A DNA stretch of 64,000 bases from a virus. The position numbers were made by a program, and so were the translations under genes. The notes under the pieces are model-generated. The model did not search any database, was not told the DNA's origin, and saw nothing but the letters and a program-made list of their open reading frames with translations. This document shows positions 1 through 10,390 of the stretch, one piece after another (position 1 is the first letter of the stretch; every line of letters begins with the position of its first letter). Location of the stretch: the IMG/VR virus record IMGVR_UViG_3300045125_000073, positions 24,812 to 88,811 of that record. One strand, written 5' to 3'.

Positions 1-309
1 TACATCTAGGTTTTTCTGCTGTTATATCTTTTATGTATTCATTTAATTCATACTTTTTAACCATTCCCATATCAATTCTGGTCCTGTTTTTCCGTTTATA
101 AGTGGTCTATCTTTCTTTGCTTTAGCTGTGTAGATTACTATATGATACTTTTTTGAAAGTTTTTTTATCGCGTCAATAGAACCCTCAATAGGACTTCCAT
201 ATATTGTCCCATCGTGATAACCTAACTCAAAACTATGGATAACTCCATCAAAATCTATAGCTATAGTTTTTGCTTCTTCTTCTTCAATTTTTTTCTTGTA
301 TTCATTCAT
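1..309 (-). CDS. HAD-superfamily phosphatase-like protein, cut by the window edge
   Basis: The protein begins near a DFDGVIH motif (HAD motif I, with the two aspartates that form and activate the phospho-Asp) and has a second motif ending IYTAKAK. The stop at position 43 is caused by a lost A in a poly-A run: the other frame continues through KKYELNEYIKDITAEKP to the window edge, matching the usual ITxxKP segment of small HAD enzymes. The ATG at 309 overlaps the stop of the upstream aldolase gene, so the two are probably co-translated. Substrate is unknown. In bacterial surface-sugar clusters such small HAD proteins act on sugar phosphates or capsule precursors; that role here is inference. 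Confidence 0.75.
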
Positions 310-1103
310 GGTTTATGGATTGATTTATTCTATCTTGAATCATTTGGATGCGTTTAATATCTTGAGACGCAAGAGTAGTATAATATTCGTGTTTACACTT
401 AAGCCATTCATATTCAAACATTTGGCCTTTTGAAAGGGCTCTTGGTAGATTTTTTAAAGCAACTGATGGATCGTATATTGCATAACGTGTTTCAAATTTA
501 TCAAGTAAACCTTCAGAGTGAAGTTTCTTTAAGAAAGAAAGAGAATCTGTAGAAACAGCTCCACCCAAACACAATTTTAATCCTTTTTCTTTAACTTTAA
601 CAAATACTTTACGCACTAATGAATATATCTCATCGCTATTGACATATGTTCTATCTTTCTCCATAGAAGAAACCAGATCTACTCGACCAACAGTAACTCC
701 ATATAAACTGTCAACTTCAACTATGTTCAGCATCTTTTCGATGTTGTTTACTGCGGTTATTGTTTCTACATTTATATTTAAGTGTATAGAACTTAAAGAA
801 TCATTTGGAATATGTGTTTTGGCTGATTGGATAAACTTTTAAGACCAAATTCAGACTCTACCATAGGAGCCACTAATCCCTTGACTCCTATGATCAAAGA
901 ATCTTTATAATATCTCTAATCGCCTCTGGACCACCTATTTTAAGTGTCAGTTTAGTTTTAGCTTGATTACAAATTTCTTTTAGGCGAACAGTTTCATTAA
1001 ATAATGCTCCCTCATCTTCAAAAGAAGTTTTAATACCAATAAGACCTTCATTTTCAATGAGATCAGTTAAAATTTTAACGCATTTAAATTCTCTGGTGTT
1101 CAT
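302..1103 (-). CDS. HpcH/HpaI aldolase / citrate lyase family protein
   Basis: About 267 residues in two frames joined near 895. The fold family is recognisable from the segments GLVAPMVES, NVETITAVNNI and GVTVGRVDLVSS, which correspond to the strand-end acidic and arginine residues that bind Mg and the pyruvate or oxaloacetate-like substrate in CitE/HpcH enzymes. The family makes or breaks C-C bonds of keto acids. It sits between a methyltransferase and a HAD phosphatase in a sugar cassette, so a role in making an unusual keto-sugar or acidic substituent is plausible. The exact substrate cannot be told from sequence. Confidence 0.75.
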
Positions 1104-1106
1104 GGT

Positions 1107-1771
1107 TTATTTTTTTGTTATTATTGCTGTAGCATATGCATTTTGAACATCGACATAGATTTCTATGCCAGATATATTATTTTCTAAGTACTCTTTTCAT
1201 CGAGGCAACAGGTGCTCGGATTCTATTTTACCTGTTTCTTTAAGTTTGTATATTAAATTATAAGTCTCATCGTTTCTAATACAACAAACTGGCTGATTTG
1301 GAATCGACATATCTTCTAAAATATAATAACCACCAGATTTAACATATTTAAAAAGCTGGCCCAAAGATATGATTTGATGGTGATGTTCATGTGAACCGTC
1401 TTCTAATATAAAATCAAATTGTGTATTACCAAATGTTTTATACATATTTTGTAAATCTATTCTATTACCTTGGTCGCCTTGAAAGAATTTTATCCTTTCA
1501 TTGTTTTTTATAACAGGATGAGTTGACATATCTTTGATATCAAACGTGTAAATATACGCTGCATCAAAGTAATCTTTCCACATATTTACAGACTGACCAC
1601 CATCAGAATATTCCATTTTTATTCCAATTTCTAACATTCGAATGGGTTCTTTCTCCATTTTGTTAAAAGTACATCATAAATTGGAGCATATCCGTGACGA
1701 GATGCGTTTGGAAATTCAGTTCCTTTATCCGTACCGTATAAATTTGCTAATTGATCTAATGTTTGTTTCAT
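1107..1771 (-). CDS. Class I SAM-dependent methyltransferase, TylF/MycE-like
   Basis: Joined from the ATG at 1771 through a lost A near 1660 into the frame containing MLEIGI, QSVNMWKDYF, FDFILEDGSHEHHH and GGYYILEDM. These are the SAM-binding LEIG motif, the acidic DGSH metal/acceptor motif and the following strand of macrolide- and sugar-O-methyltransferases (MycE, TylF, ElmM families). A TGA interrupts the C-terminus at about 1197, but the same frame continues to a stop at 1107 as EYLENNISGIEIY, so that stop is probably a sequence error. It likely O-methylates a sugar of the glycan built by neighbouring genes. Acceptor unknown. Confidence 0.8.
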
Positions 1772-1778
1772 TGTTATT

Positions 1779-2726
1779 TTACCATATAAAATTATTTTTA
1801 TAATACTCTACTACATCCCTTAAAGCCATCTTAAAGTTTATTTCGGGATTCCATCCTAATCTTTTAAGTTTATCATCATTCAAAGAATATCGCAAATCTT
1901 GTCCAACTCTAGAACAAGACATATCAACATAATCATTTACATCAAAAGTATCAGTATTTTTTATGATTGATATAATGTCTTTAACGGTTTGTATATTTGA
2001 TTGTTCAAAGTCACCAGAAATGTTGTATATCTCATTTTTAACACCACTCTCAATAATTTTTATTATTGCATTCGCGGTGTCTTGTGCGTGTAACCGTTCT
2101 AATTGAGTTCCATTGTTGTGTAGGGGTATTTTTCTATTTAGATTAAAATACTTACATACTTTTGGAATTAATTTTTCTGTGTATTGACCAATTCCGTAGT
2201 TGTTTGTGGGTCTAACAATAACGTATGGAACTTTATGAGTTCGTGCCCATGCTAGTATTAACATGTCTGCTGCAGCTTTAGTTGCTGCATATGGGTTTGA
2301 TGGTTTTAATATATCGGCTTCAGTGTGAGCACCTTCAACAATGTCACCATAAACTTCGTCTGTACTAAAATGTAATAGAGTAGGTACTGCTGTATTTTTG
2401 TCTATAGTTTTTTATTAACTTTAAAATATTATGAACACCGTTTATATTGGAATAAATAAAATCATCACTATTAGCTATGGAATTACCTACATGAGTTTCA
2501 GCAGCCGTATTGATAATATAATCGCAATCATATAAAAATTTAAGGTCATTTATATCACAATGAACAAATGAAAATTTTCGTATTGATTAAATTCTTTTAA
2601 TAAATCGTCATTTGCTGCGTATGTTATTTTATCTACACCTTTTACATACCAGCCTTTTTTTAAACAAAGTCGTGTTATATAAGAGCCTATAAATCCTAAA
2701 CACCCTGTTACATATACTATTTTCAT
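1779..2726 (-). CDS. NAD-dependent dTDP-glucose 4,6-dehydratase-like protein (extended SDR)
   Basis: Starts MKIVYVTGCLGFIGS, with the GxxGxxG dinucleotide-binding turn, then NTAAETHVGNS, the YAATK catalytic YxxxK and the family signature RPTNNYGIGQY, and ends GQDLRYSLNDDKLKRLGWNP, typical of RmlB-type enzymes. At least two frame changes occur between 2260 and 2600. RmlB converts a nucleotide-activated glucose to its 4-keto-6-deoxy form, the entry point to deoxy and dideoxy sugars. This fits the RfbH-like enzyme encoded downstream in this cassette. It could instead be a CDP- or GDP-sugar dehydratase, since the nucleotide is not readable here. Confidence 0.85.
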
Positions 2727-2727
2727 T

Positions 2728-3459
2728 TTATCTGCTCCAAAAAGTTGGTTCTCCTATAATTCTGGGTGCACAGTATTTATTTCTCAGAAGTTTGTGTTTG
2801 TATTTTATTATCAAGTTGTAATATTGTTTTAGTGCACATTCGTAGATATATGCATGAAAATTATCAGTATAATTATACCAATAATCGTCTATTGCATTGT
2901 AAAAATTTGTTTTAGTTTCTAGCTGTTCTTCTGATCCAGCAGTCCATATATCAAAAATATACGGATATTTCCCGTCGTATGCTGTTTTGGGTATCAATAA
3001 ATTTGATGAATTTAATTCATTTATATCTAATTTAGAAAGATAATTTATATCTAATCTAGTAGAAAAATACTTATCATATTTTTCATATTGTCTGGCCATT
3101 TCAAAAGCCTTTAAACTACTTTCTAACATATTTTTTACACCCAAATGAGAATTTGGTATATGTTTATTGTATCTTGACTTTAAATAGTCTGTTCCCCTAT
3201 CTGTTTCCACTATTATGTGTTTTGGATTATATGATTTTTTAATCCCTTCAAAATCTATAGTTTTTGAAGACTTTTCTTCAAGGACCCCTTGTGTTTGATC
3301 TTCCCATCCATTCCAGTGTGAACCGCTTTTAGCATTAATTCTATCCCAGGTGTGTATAAAAATATCACCCGGAGCAACAGAATAAACATTATCAAAAAAA
3401 TTTTGATAACATTGTTCCCATGTTCTGGAATGGCCGTGAAAGATATAGGCTATTTTCAT
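2728..3459 (-). CDS. Putative glycosyltransferase-like protein, family uncertain
   Basis: A complete 243-residue frame. The start has GHSRTWEQCYQNFF and then DIFIHTWD, a combination I associate with uncharacterised bacterial surface-polysaccharide proteins resembling glycosyltransferases. A later STRLDINYL segment could hold an acidic nucleotide-sugar-binding pair. It has no signal peptide or membrane segment. It lies between two SDR-type sugar enzymes, with its stop two bases before the next ATG. Function is inferred from context and the weak motif only. Confidence 0.55.
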   Translation of the reverse strand: MKIAYIFHGHSRTWEQCYQNFFDNVYSVAPGDIFIHTWDRINAKSGSHWNGWEDQTQGVLEEKSSKTIDFEGIKKSYNPKHIIVETDRGTDYLKSRYNKHIPNSHLGVKNMLESSLKAFEMARQYEKYDKYFSTRLDINYLSKLDINELNSSNLLIPKTAYDGKYPYIFDIWTAGSEEQLETKTNFYNAIDDYWYNYTDNFHAYIYECALKQYYNLIIKYKHKLLRNKYCAPRIIGEPTFWSR

Positions 3460-4329
3460 TAAGTATTCTCATAATATCACTATTTTTATAAAAGTCAACT
3501 AATTTATGTATAATAGTTTCAACAGAAAATTTATTTGTATAACCATAAGACTTAACTTTTTTATATCCAAATAAGAATGTCTAACCTGGACTATATTGTG
3601 AAATTGTGTTGGTTGGATGTCTATTATCTTAGAACTAGAGCCCGAATAATCTATGGCCTTTTGTATGAGATCTCCAAACATGAACGGCTCACCACTGCCT
3701 ATATTAATGATCTCATTTACTGGAGCATGATCTATACAGTGTTTTATTGCAGTACATACATCATCAACGTAAATATAATCTCTTAAAACTTTACCACCAT
3801 AATAAAGTTCTACATCTTTATTTTCAGTTATTTGTTTTATAAGATATTGTAGAGCATTTTTCTTTTTAGAGATTTTTAGATCACCTTCTCCCAATACATT
3901 AGCTAGTCTAAAAATTCTATATTTTATATTGAATGTTTGGCAAAAAGATATCAGTAATTGCTCTGCACAATATTTGGTTATAGAATAAAATCCTGTAGGA
4001 TTGCATTTAGAATAGTCTTCTCTAAATGGAATTTCATTATTTTGGCCGTACACAAACCAAGAGCTAACAAAATTAAAAACTATATCTTCATTTTTAGGAA
4101 TGTTTTCTAAAACATTCATTAGCACTTTTAAATTGGTGTCTATGTCTATATGTAAATTTTGATGGATATTATAATTATCAACTGTACTTATTAAGTACAA
4201 AATATTATTAGTTTTTGGTTTATAATCTGTTTTATCTAACTTTATTATTTGGTCGGAGTATAAATTACAAAATTTAGATCCTATAAATCCAGAACCACCA
4301 AACACTGATATTTTATCAATATTGCTCAT
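3460..4329 (-). CDS. NAD-dependent epimerase/dehydratase (extended SDR)
   Basis: Begins MSNIDKISVFGGSGFIGSKF with a clear GxxGxxG motif. The catalytic YxxxK is seen as YSITKYCAEQLL, followed by YRIFRLANVLGEGD and RDYIYVDDVCTAI, a typical SDR substrate-side segment. The C-terminus changes frame near 3565 and continues as SYGYTNKFSVETIIHKLVDFY to about 3460, overlapping the next start. It should act on a nucleotide sugar (epimerase, dehydratase or reductase); the precise reaction cannot be assigned. Its ATG overlaps the end of the upstream exostosin-like gene by 14 bases. Confidence 0.85.
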
Positions 4330-5166
4330 ATTTTATCCCATGGTGCTTAAACCAGTTATTTACATCTAGTAAATGATACTTATAATCTTGTTTTAATTTA
4401 TTATATTCCAATTCTAATAGTTCGTAGCTTATGATGGACCAATCATCAATTAAAATCATAGGAAAATTTTTAGCATAATATGTATTCATCGCAGATGTTT
4501 CTACTACAGGAATCGCACCAAAATATAAAGATTCCCACACTCGATGTGTGTCTTTTCCGTTTCCTGGAGGACATATTATAAATTTATGAGTCTGTAAAGC
4601 TTTATAGTAATCACCAACATCATTATAAACCGTTTTAGTATTTAATCGGTCTGATATTATTTGTTTTATTTTTGTTCTCTTCTTCTGGATTTGTTTCTAT
4701 ATTAAAATTAGAATAAAACAAATCCATCTCTATTATCTGTTATAGTAAATTGTTTTAGATGTTCGGTTTCAGATGCTTCAGATCTCCAAGGAGGAACTAA
4801 ACCAATAGGCAACGGTGTCATTATCTCGTCTATTGTTTCTGCATTTTGTGCATACCATTTTTTTATATTTTTAGGTACTGGTGGTATATAACTAAATTTA
4901 TTGTATCCACCATGAGTAGAGACCGAATGATCATTGTCCCCTGATATTAAAATTATATCTGTTACATCAGAATTATTTAAATAATTAAAAAGGTTAGGAA
5001 GATATGTACTCCAGCAGTATATGGTACAACCATTAAAAATGTCTTTTCTTTTATTTGATTTTATATACGGAACACCATCATTACGAACAAAAACAACATC
5101 ACATCTGTCAGCATAATTTCTAGCGTTTAGTGTTGTTTGTGGTATTGTTTTTACATGAGTAAACAT
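4316..5166 (-). CDS. Exostosin-like glycosyltransferase
   Basis: Two frames joined between 4540 and 4708 give about 280 residues. The C-terminal half holds FIICPPGNGKDTHRVWES followed by LYFGAIPVV, the signature of exostosin/GT47-type domains where the nucleotide sugar binds. The N-terminal half has an RNDGVPYI and ILISGDND segment. It is probably a retaining or inverting glycosyltransferase acting in the cytoplasm on a lipid- or protein-linked glycan. It overlaps both neighbouring genes, consistent with one operon. Donor and acceptor unknown. Confidence 0.75.
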
Positions 5167-5837
5167 TTATACAGATTCTAACAGTTTTAATTTATCTTGA
5201 AATTGTTGATAAAAACCATCATGATCGCACATATTTTTTGATCTCCTCTACCATGAAATCCAAAACAATTATTTAAGTCAAAATCACATTCTGGTATTCT
5301 AGATTCTAATGAAAATCTCATAGCAACTTCAACAGGAGCAAATTTACAACCGTGCTGTTCTAGGGCATTTTTATAACGAAGACATATTGTTCCGTCTTCA
5401 TGCCCCTGTGAATCCATATAACGACAAAGATTAATTAATTTTTTACTTCTTAAACTGAACCCACCATTACCTACACGATTAATTTGACCATAATTTTTCC
5501 ATGGCGCACCGATATAATCGTATTCTAAAAATCCATCATCCCATAAATGAGGATTTATAACAAATCCATCATCGTGAATAGTAAGACAATACTCTGTGTC
5601 AACGTACTTATACAGTTCGTGTAACATAAATTGACTATAGGTATCGTGTGTTAGTTTTGGTATTTCTTGATAAATTATATCATCCGGCACATTAACTGGT
5701 TTGATGTGTGATAATAGCATATTTTTTGCAAAATCTATATGCTTAGTACTATATTTTATAGCTTTTAATCCTATATCAGGATTTACACCATCAATACAAA
5801 TTAAAGTTATATTTTTTAATTGTATCTTATTGCTCAT
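5165..5837 (-). CDS. DUF5672 family protein, glycosyltransferase-like
   Basis: The series VTLICIDGVNP-like start, TIHDDGFVINPHLWDD, YDYIGAPWKNYG and VGNGGFSLRSKKL is the recognisable DUF5672 pattern, seen in proteins thought to be nucleotide-sugar transferases. A frame change near 5215 moves the C-terminus to QQFQDKLKLLESV and a stop at 5165, one base from the next start. Length about 220 residues fits the family. Role in glycan assembly is inferred from family and neighbours. Confidence 0.8.
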
Positions 5838-5852
5838 AGATATTTACCAAAA

Positions 5853-6542
5853 CTATTTTTTAAGAACATCTATTCTATTTTTATTTGGTACTCCAGTAAT
5901 ATGAACAAGAAATGATTCTGGTGTCCACGGTTCTGGAGGATCTGGTCTACCATCCCATATACCTCTATACAATTCTTTACTAGGTATAGAATTTAAAAAT
6001 CTGTGATCTAATATTTTAATTGTATCTCTACAGGGAGTTTGGAGCATACATTATATTAAATGTAGTTTGTTCTTCTCCCCAGTGATTGTTATCAATAACA
6101 TATTTTCCAACAGAAAAAATGTAGTTATTAGTTCTTTAGTTCTGTCAGTATTTTTTAAAATAAAATTTCCAGTACTAAATGAATGTTTTCCGGGCCAATC
6201 CCAAGATACAAATAAAGAGTAGCGTTCGTTTGTGATGTCTTCTATTTTATATTCTGGGTTTGTTATTAACGCATCTCCGTCAATCCACATTACTGTATCG
6301 TAATATGATAACATATCAAAACATCTTAATGCACGTAGAATTCCTAGATTTGTTGATTTAAATATGTTGTTTCTATCTTCTCCCAAAGATTTTAAACATA
6401 ATAAATCATACCCATGTTTTTTTGCGTATCTTTGTTGAGACGGATACGTTAAATCGTGTACTTCTTCATAAGTATTATCTAAATCAGAAGAAGTTTTTAA
6501 ACAATCTGTAGTACCAGTTATTAGTAGAATTTTATTTTTCAT
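5853..6542 (-). CDS. GT34-like galactosyl/mannosyl transferase (GMA12/MNN10 type)
   Basis: Two frames joined near 6080 give about 230 residues. The readable signature is MWIDGDALITNP (DxD-like metal site), LFVSWDWPG and FSTGNFILKNT, followed by an EEQTTFN segment, all typical of the GMA12/MNN10 fold. The C-terminus ends SFLVHITGVPNKNRIDVLKK, where the conserved His-Thr/Val-x-G near the end is also family-like. Likely adds a hexose to a growing glycan. It sits immediately downstream of the RfbH-like gene with four bases of overlap. Confidence 0.8.
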
Positions 6543-7858
6543 TTTTTATTTTTAAAAAAATCATCGGTTATTTGTTCGATATAATCTAGTTGCTCTCCAG
6601 TGATTACTGGACTAGTTCCTAAAAAGAAAGTATCTGTTGTTACTTTTCTAGCATTAGGATACTTTGTAATGACTTCTTGTGGGTTCATCATTCCAGAATA
6701 CGCTGGTTGTAACATGATGTTGCCAGCAAAGTATGGTCTTGTTTGAATCTTATTGCTTTCAAAATGATCCACAATATCTTTTCGTTTAAAAGGAGCTCCG
6801 TCTTTAATAGTTATTGCAAAAGCAAACCAAGCTGGTTCTGCGCCTTCTGTTGCCTTTGGAAGTATTAGATAGTTTTCATATTTAGAGAATATCTGTGTAA
6901 GGCGTGCATGATTGGCGTTACGCATCTCAATAATCTTTGGTAGCTTCTTTATTTGTGCAAGCCCCATAGCTGCTTGCGAATCTGTTGGCTTAAGATTATA
7001 ACCAATTTCATCGTACACATACTTGTGATCAAAGATCTCGTCAGGCAAAGCTGGAAGCCAGTTAGAAAAACGTGTCTTACACATACCATTCTTCAAAAGA
7101 TTAGCTTTTTGACCAACACAATAGCAGCCACGGCCCCATTCTCTAAAACTTCGCACTACCTTTTCTTGATGCGGAGTATTACATGCTATAAAACCACCTT
7201 CGCCCATGGTAATATGGTGAGCAGGATAAAATGAAAAACTAGCAAATTCTCCAAAACTTCCTAATGGTTTTCCTTTATAAGTAGAACCCAAAGCATCACA
7301 ACAATCTTCTAGAAGAATAAGGCCGTATTCATTAATGATTTCCATTAAACGATCCATGTTTGGAGGATTGCCTAATACGTGAGCGAAGGTAATAACTTTA
7401 CAACCTTCTTTAGCTCGCTGTTCTACTTGATCTAGATTAAGATTTAGTGTATCTAGATCTATATCAACAAATACCGGCTCAAATCCCACCTGAAAAATAG
7501 GATTAATAGTTGTTGGAAATCCTGCGATAGGAGTAATTACCTTTGTGCCTTTAGGAAAATTAGTAAGGCGTTTAGATGTAAGAGCTGACATCATTAGCAG
7601 ATTTGAGCTACTACCACTATTAGTCAGAATACCAAAATTTTTATCAACTAAACGAGGAAAGATCTGTTCAAAACGGATGCCGTTTTCTCCAAGAACTAAC
7701 CACCCCTCTAGTATAGTTTTAATAGATTCGGTATACTCTTCGGTATCAAAATACGGTCCAGCGTATTGAACCCAATCTTTACCAGCCACCCATTTTTTTG
7801 CTGCGTGTTTTTCGTTTATAAATTGTTCTACTTGTTTTAAAATATTTTCCATACTCAT
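6539..7858 (-). CDS. rfbH: RfbH/AscC-type CDP-4-keto-6-deoxyglucose-3-dehydrase (E1)
   Basis: A complete 439-residue frame of the DegT/DnrJ/EryC1 fold. The usual PLP-binding lysine is replaced by histidine in SFYPAHHITMGEGG, the known mark of E1 dehydrases, which use PMP. Four cysteines for a [2Fe-2S] cluster can be placed: the second Cys of EDCCD, then 57 residues to CYC, then 12 residues to GMCKTRF. The first two spacings match E1 of Yersinia as I know it; the last loop is longer than the seven residues I recall there. With its flavin reductase partner E1 removes the C3 hydroxyl to make 3,6-dideoxyhexose precursors. No such reductase is visible in this window. Confidence 0.93.
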   Translation of the reverse strand: MSMENILKQVEQFINEKHAAKKWVAGKDWVQYAGPYFDTEEYTESIKTILEGWLVLGENGIRFEQIFPRLVDKNFGILTNSGSSSNLLMMSALTSKRLTNFPKGTKVITPIAGFPTTINPIFQVGFEPVFVDIDLDTLNLNLDQVEQRAKEGCKVITFAHVLGNPPNMDRLMEIINEYGLILLEDCCDALGSTYKGKPLGSFGEFASFSFYPAHHITMGEGGFIACNTPHQEKVVRSFREWGRGCYCVGQKANLLKNGMCKTRFSNWLPALPDEIFDHKYVYDEIGYNLKPTDSQAAMGLAQIKKLPKIIEMRNANHARLTQIFSKYENYLILPKATEGAEPAWFAFAITIKDGAPFKRKDIVDHFESNKIQTRPYFAGNIMLQPAYSGMMNPQEVITKYPNARKVTTDTFFLGTSPVITGEQLDYIEQITDDFFKNKK

Positions 7859-7859
7859 A

Positions 7860-8693
7860 TTAATGAATTCCCATTCCCCAATCGTTTAGATTGGGAATAT
7901 TATATTCTTTAATCATTTGTTTAATATACTGATACTTATAATTATCACTGATATTTTGCCGACTGTAAATTAAAGGATCTACTTTTAAAGGAAAAGAAAT
8001 TTCTGCGTATTCCCAATTAAAATTATTTACAGACGCATCATAAGCAGAAGCTGAAACAGTTTCTGCATTAAATTTTATTCGATTTACATAGTCTGTAATT
8101 TTCCAATAATATTGTTTTATAGCTACTGCTTTTTTATCTAACCATTGAAGATGTGCTATAAAAAGATTTGGTGCTTGAATTACCGCTTGATTTTTTGGAA
8201 CTGGTAGATGTTCAGAGTGCATCTGGGCAGATTTAAAAGATATCTTATTTTCATAAGAACCAATTCTATCTTTTAGATTATGTCTCCATGGACCGTCTAT
8301 TCTTATTTTATTTTTATCTGTGTATTGGATCCATTGTGCATGGATTAATGTATCTTTGTTTTGCTCTAGAATTGACTCTAATTGATCTTTGTTTAAGTTT
8401 CCATCTAGATATTCATCCGCATCTAAACAGATAATATGACCAGAATGTTTAAAAGCTTCATCAAATAATCTTTGTCGTATATTTGATTCTACAGATAATT
8501 CGTTTTGATTTTTATTTGTTCTAAGAACATTTAAAATATTATATTTTTCTTTATTCTCTAATAAAAATTCATAGGTTCCATCTGTGGAGTCATCATCCAT
8601 AAAAATAAAACCATCAGCATATGTTTGCCAATGTGGAATCATTTCTTTTAAAAGAAATAATTCATTTTTAATTAAAGTAATTTGAATGATCAT
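7860..8693 (-). CDS. Family 2-like glycosyltransferase
   Basis: An intact 277-residue frame starting MIIQITLIKNELFLLKEMI, a typical GT2 beginning, with GFIFMDDDSTDGTYEFL (nucleotide-binding aspartates) and IICLDADEYL, the metal-binding DxD. HLQWLDKKAVAIKQ follows, common in GT92-like members. It probably transfers a hexose in the cytoplasm from a nucleotide sugar. No membrane segment is seen, so it is likely soluble. It overlaps nothing but is two bases from rfbH upstream coding space. Confidence 0.85.
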   Translation of the reverse strand: MIIQITLIKNELFLLKEMIPHWQTYADGFIFMDDDSTDGTYEFLLENKEKYNILNVLRTNKNQNELSVESNIRQRLFDEAFKHSGHIICLDADEYLDGNLNKDQLESILEQNKDTLIHAQWIQYTDKNKIRIDGPWRHNLKDRIGSYENKISFKSAQMHSEHLPVPKNQAVIQAPNLFIAHLQWLDKKAVAIKQYYWKITDYVNRIKFNAETVSASAYDASVNNFNWEYAEISFPLKVDPLIYSRQNISDNYKYQYIKQMIKEYNIPNLNDWGMGIH

Positions 8694-8697
8694 AATA

Positions 8698-9530
8698 TTA
8701 ACAGCTCAGTATTCTATTTAGGAGAGGTTCGCAATATTTTTTAGCTGTTTCAAAATTAAAATTAATTTTTTCTATATTAGAATAATAATAGTCTTCAGTA
8801 TAATTTGTTATAAGAATGTTCTCTGGATTTATCCAGTAACTGGTATCAAAATATTCTGATACGTTCGGACAACCCCAATATATGGGAATTGTTTTTGTTA
8901 TTAAACAATCTATTAATTTTTCTGTAAAATAATTAGGTTCGTTTGAACTTTCGATAACTACAGAATACATCGAATTAAAAGATGTATTTTGTTATCATTT
9001 GGAAGTGTTGGTGTGTTTGGTATAGGAAATCGTGTGGACGAATAAAAGTTTAATTTTGTTTTAATTTTGTTTTTATTATTCCAAATAGTATGGCGGATGT
9101 TGTATCCTGGTTTCCCTGTCAGGGATCCGCACACCATACTAATACTATTTTCTTTTACAAGCTTACCTAAATCTTCAGTAAATGTTCCAATAGAGTCTGG
9201 GTGATGTGATGATTTATTTAACCATGTGGTTCCGTATGGCTGTTTTACCGCATGAGAACACTTCTCTAAAATTTTAGGATTAGAAGTTATAATTTTAGTG
9301 TAATAGTGCTGATTAGTAATAACATGATCTGCTTGCTCTACCCAAGCAGATGTTGTTGGTTCATTAATATTAACGAATATTTTATGTTTTGCATCAGAAT
9401 AAAATTGTACCGGTCCCCCTGGTCTAGAATTTTTACCAAATCTGGTAAAATGAATTTCATATGATTCTGGCAGATCAGGTAAAGACTCTGGTGATATAAG
9501 ATAATCAGCGTTAAGAACAAGCGGTTTCAT
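8698..9530 (-). CDS. GT10-like fucosyltransferase family protein (first copy)
   Basis: Two overlapping frames joined near 8965 make about 275 residues. The donor-binding signature YSVVIESSNEPNYFTEKLID followed by CLITKTIPIYWGCPNVSEYF is that of alpha-1,3/1,4-fucosyltransferases (GT10), including the invariant FTEK. The N-terminal half carries FVNINEPTTSAW and YGTTWLNKSSHHP. GT10 enzymes use GDP-fucose or related deoxysugars, which suits a cassette that makes deoxysugars. The start at 9530 overlaps the stop of the next GT10-like gene. Confidence 0.85.
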
Positions 9531-10390
9531 TTTATAATTTTATCAAATAAATATTCGTCTGCTAGTTTTAGATCCTTAACAGCATTAAAATTATTTGTGA
9601 TTGCTGTTAATTTTGAATCGTATACTTGTTTTGATAAACTTTGTAATATCTCAGACTCTTTATTTTGTTCTAAAAATATTATACCATCTGGATCAAAAAA
9701 GTCAAAAATCTTTTTTGTTCCACAATAAACTGGAACTGTGCCTGTTGCAAAACAGTCTGTTATTTTTTCTGTCCAGTACGAATCGTAAATACCATTTTCA
9801 ATAACTATACTAAACATGTACTCTTTGATACCATTTAATTTAGTATTCCATGGATTTCTTGGATCTGTTACTGTTCTCTGAGTACCGTGTGCTCCACCAA
9901 ATACATCTAGATCAGCATCCAAAGCAAGTCTAGCAATCTGATGTCTGTATACATGTCCTTCTGTTGCTAATTTAGGAGAACAAAACATAGAACATAATTT
10001 TGTTTTTTCGTATATTGCCCAGTCTTGTTTTGGAACCCACGGGTAATTACTACCACTTGGGCAAAATATAAAATTAGAATTTAATTCTAATAACGATTGG
10101 TCGCAAGTAAAAATTTTATTATAATAATTATTAAATAGTATTTTATGATTGTGGATTAAAAAATTATAAACATCTGGTACTATGAATCGAGACTCACAAA
10201 CCCACCCGTATCTTTTTTCTTTAGGAATAGAAAGATCTGGTTGATACATCATACCACGATCTATGTGTACATCCCAATCTCCCTTTTCTGAAGACCAAGT
10301 AAAATTTGTTGGGGTTATATTTGAACAGGACGAATAGTTTGTGTCAAAAGGAGCACCTATTGCTCTTACTTTGTGCCCGGGCTTTGCCAT
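9527..10390 (-). CDS. GT10-like fucosyltransferase family protein (second copy)
   Basis: An intact 287-residue frame. YMFSIVIENGIYDSYWTEKI, then TDCFATGTVPVYCGTKKI and FDFFDPDGI give the GT10 donor site, with WTEK in place of the FTEK of its neighbour. Upstream features are QDWAIYEKTKLCSMFCSPK and HQIARLALDADLDVFGG. It is paralogous in fold to the gene downstream but clearly diverged. Two such enzymes side by side suggest two successive deoxysugar additions or two acceptors. Its start overlaps the end of the upstream transferase gene. Confidence 0.85.
   Translation of the reverse strand: MAKPGHKVRAIGAPFDTNYSSCSNITPTNFTWSSEKGDWDVHIDRGMMYQPDLSIPKEKRYGWVCESRFIVPDVYNFLIHNHKILFNNYYNKIFTCDQSLLELNSNFIFCPSGSNYPWVPKQDWAIYEKTKLCSMFCSPKLATEGHVYRHQIARLALDADLDVFGGAHGTQRTVTDPRNPWNTKLNGIKEYMFSIVIENGIYDSYWTEKITDCFATGTVPVYCGTKKIFDFFDPDGIIFLEQNKESEILQSLSKQVYDSKLTAITNNFNAVKDLKLADEYLFDKIIK

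Noticed and set aside
9105-9130. Short inverted repeat CCCTG/CAGGG as a terminator
   Set aside because: It lies inside the GT10-like coding frame (GSLTGKPGYN) with no T-run after it.
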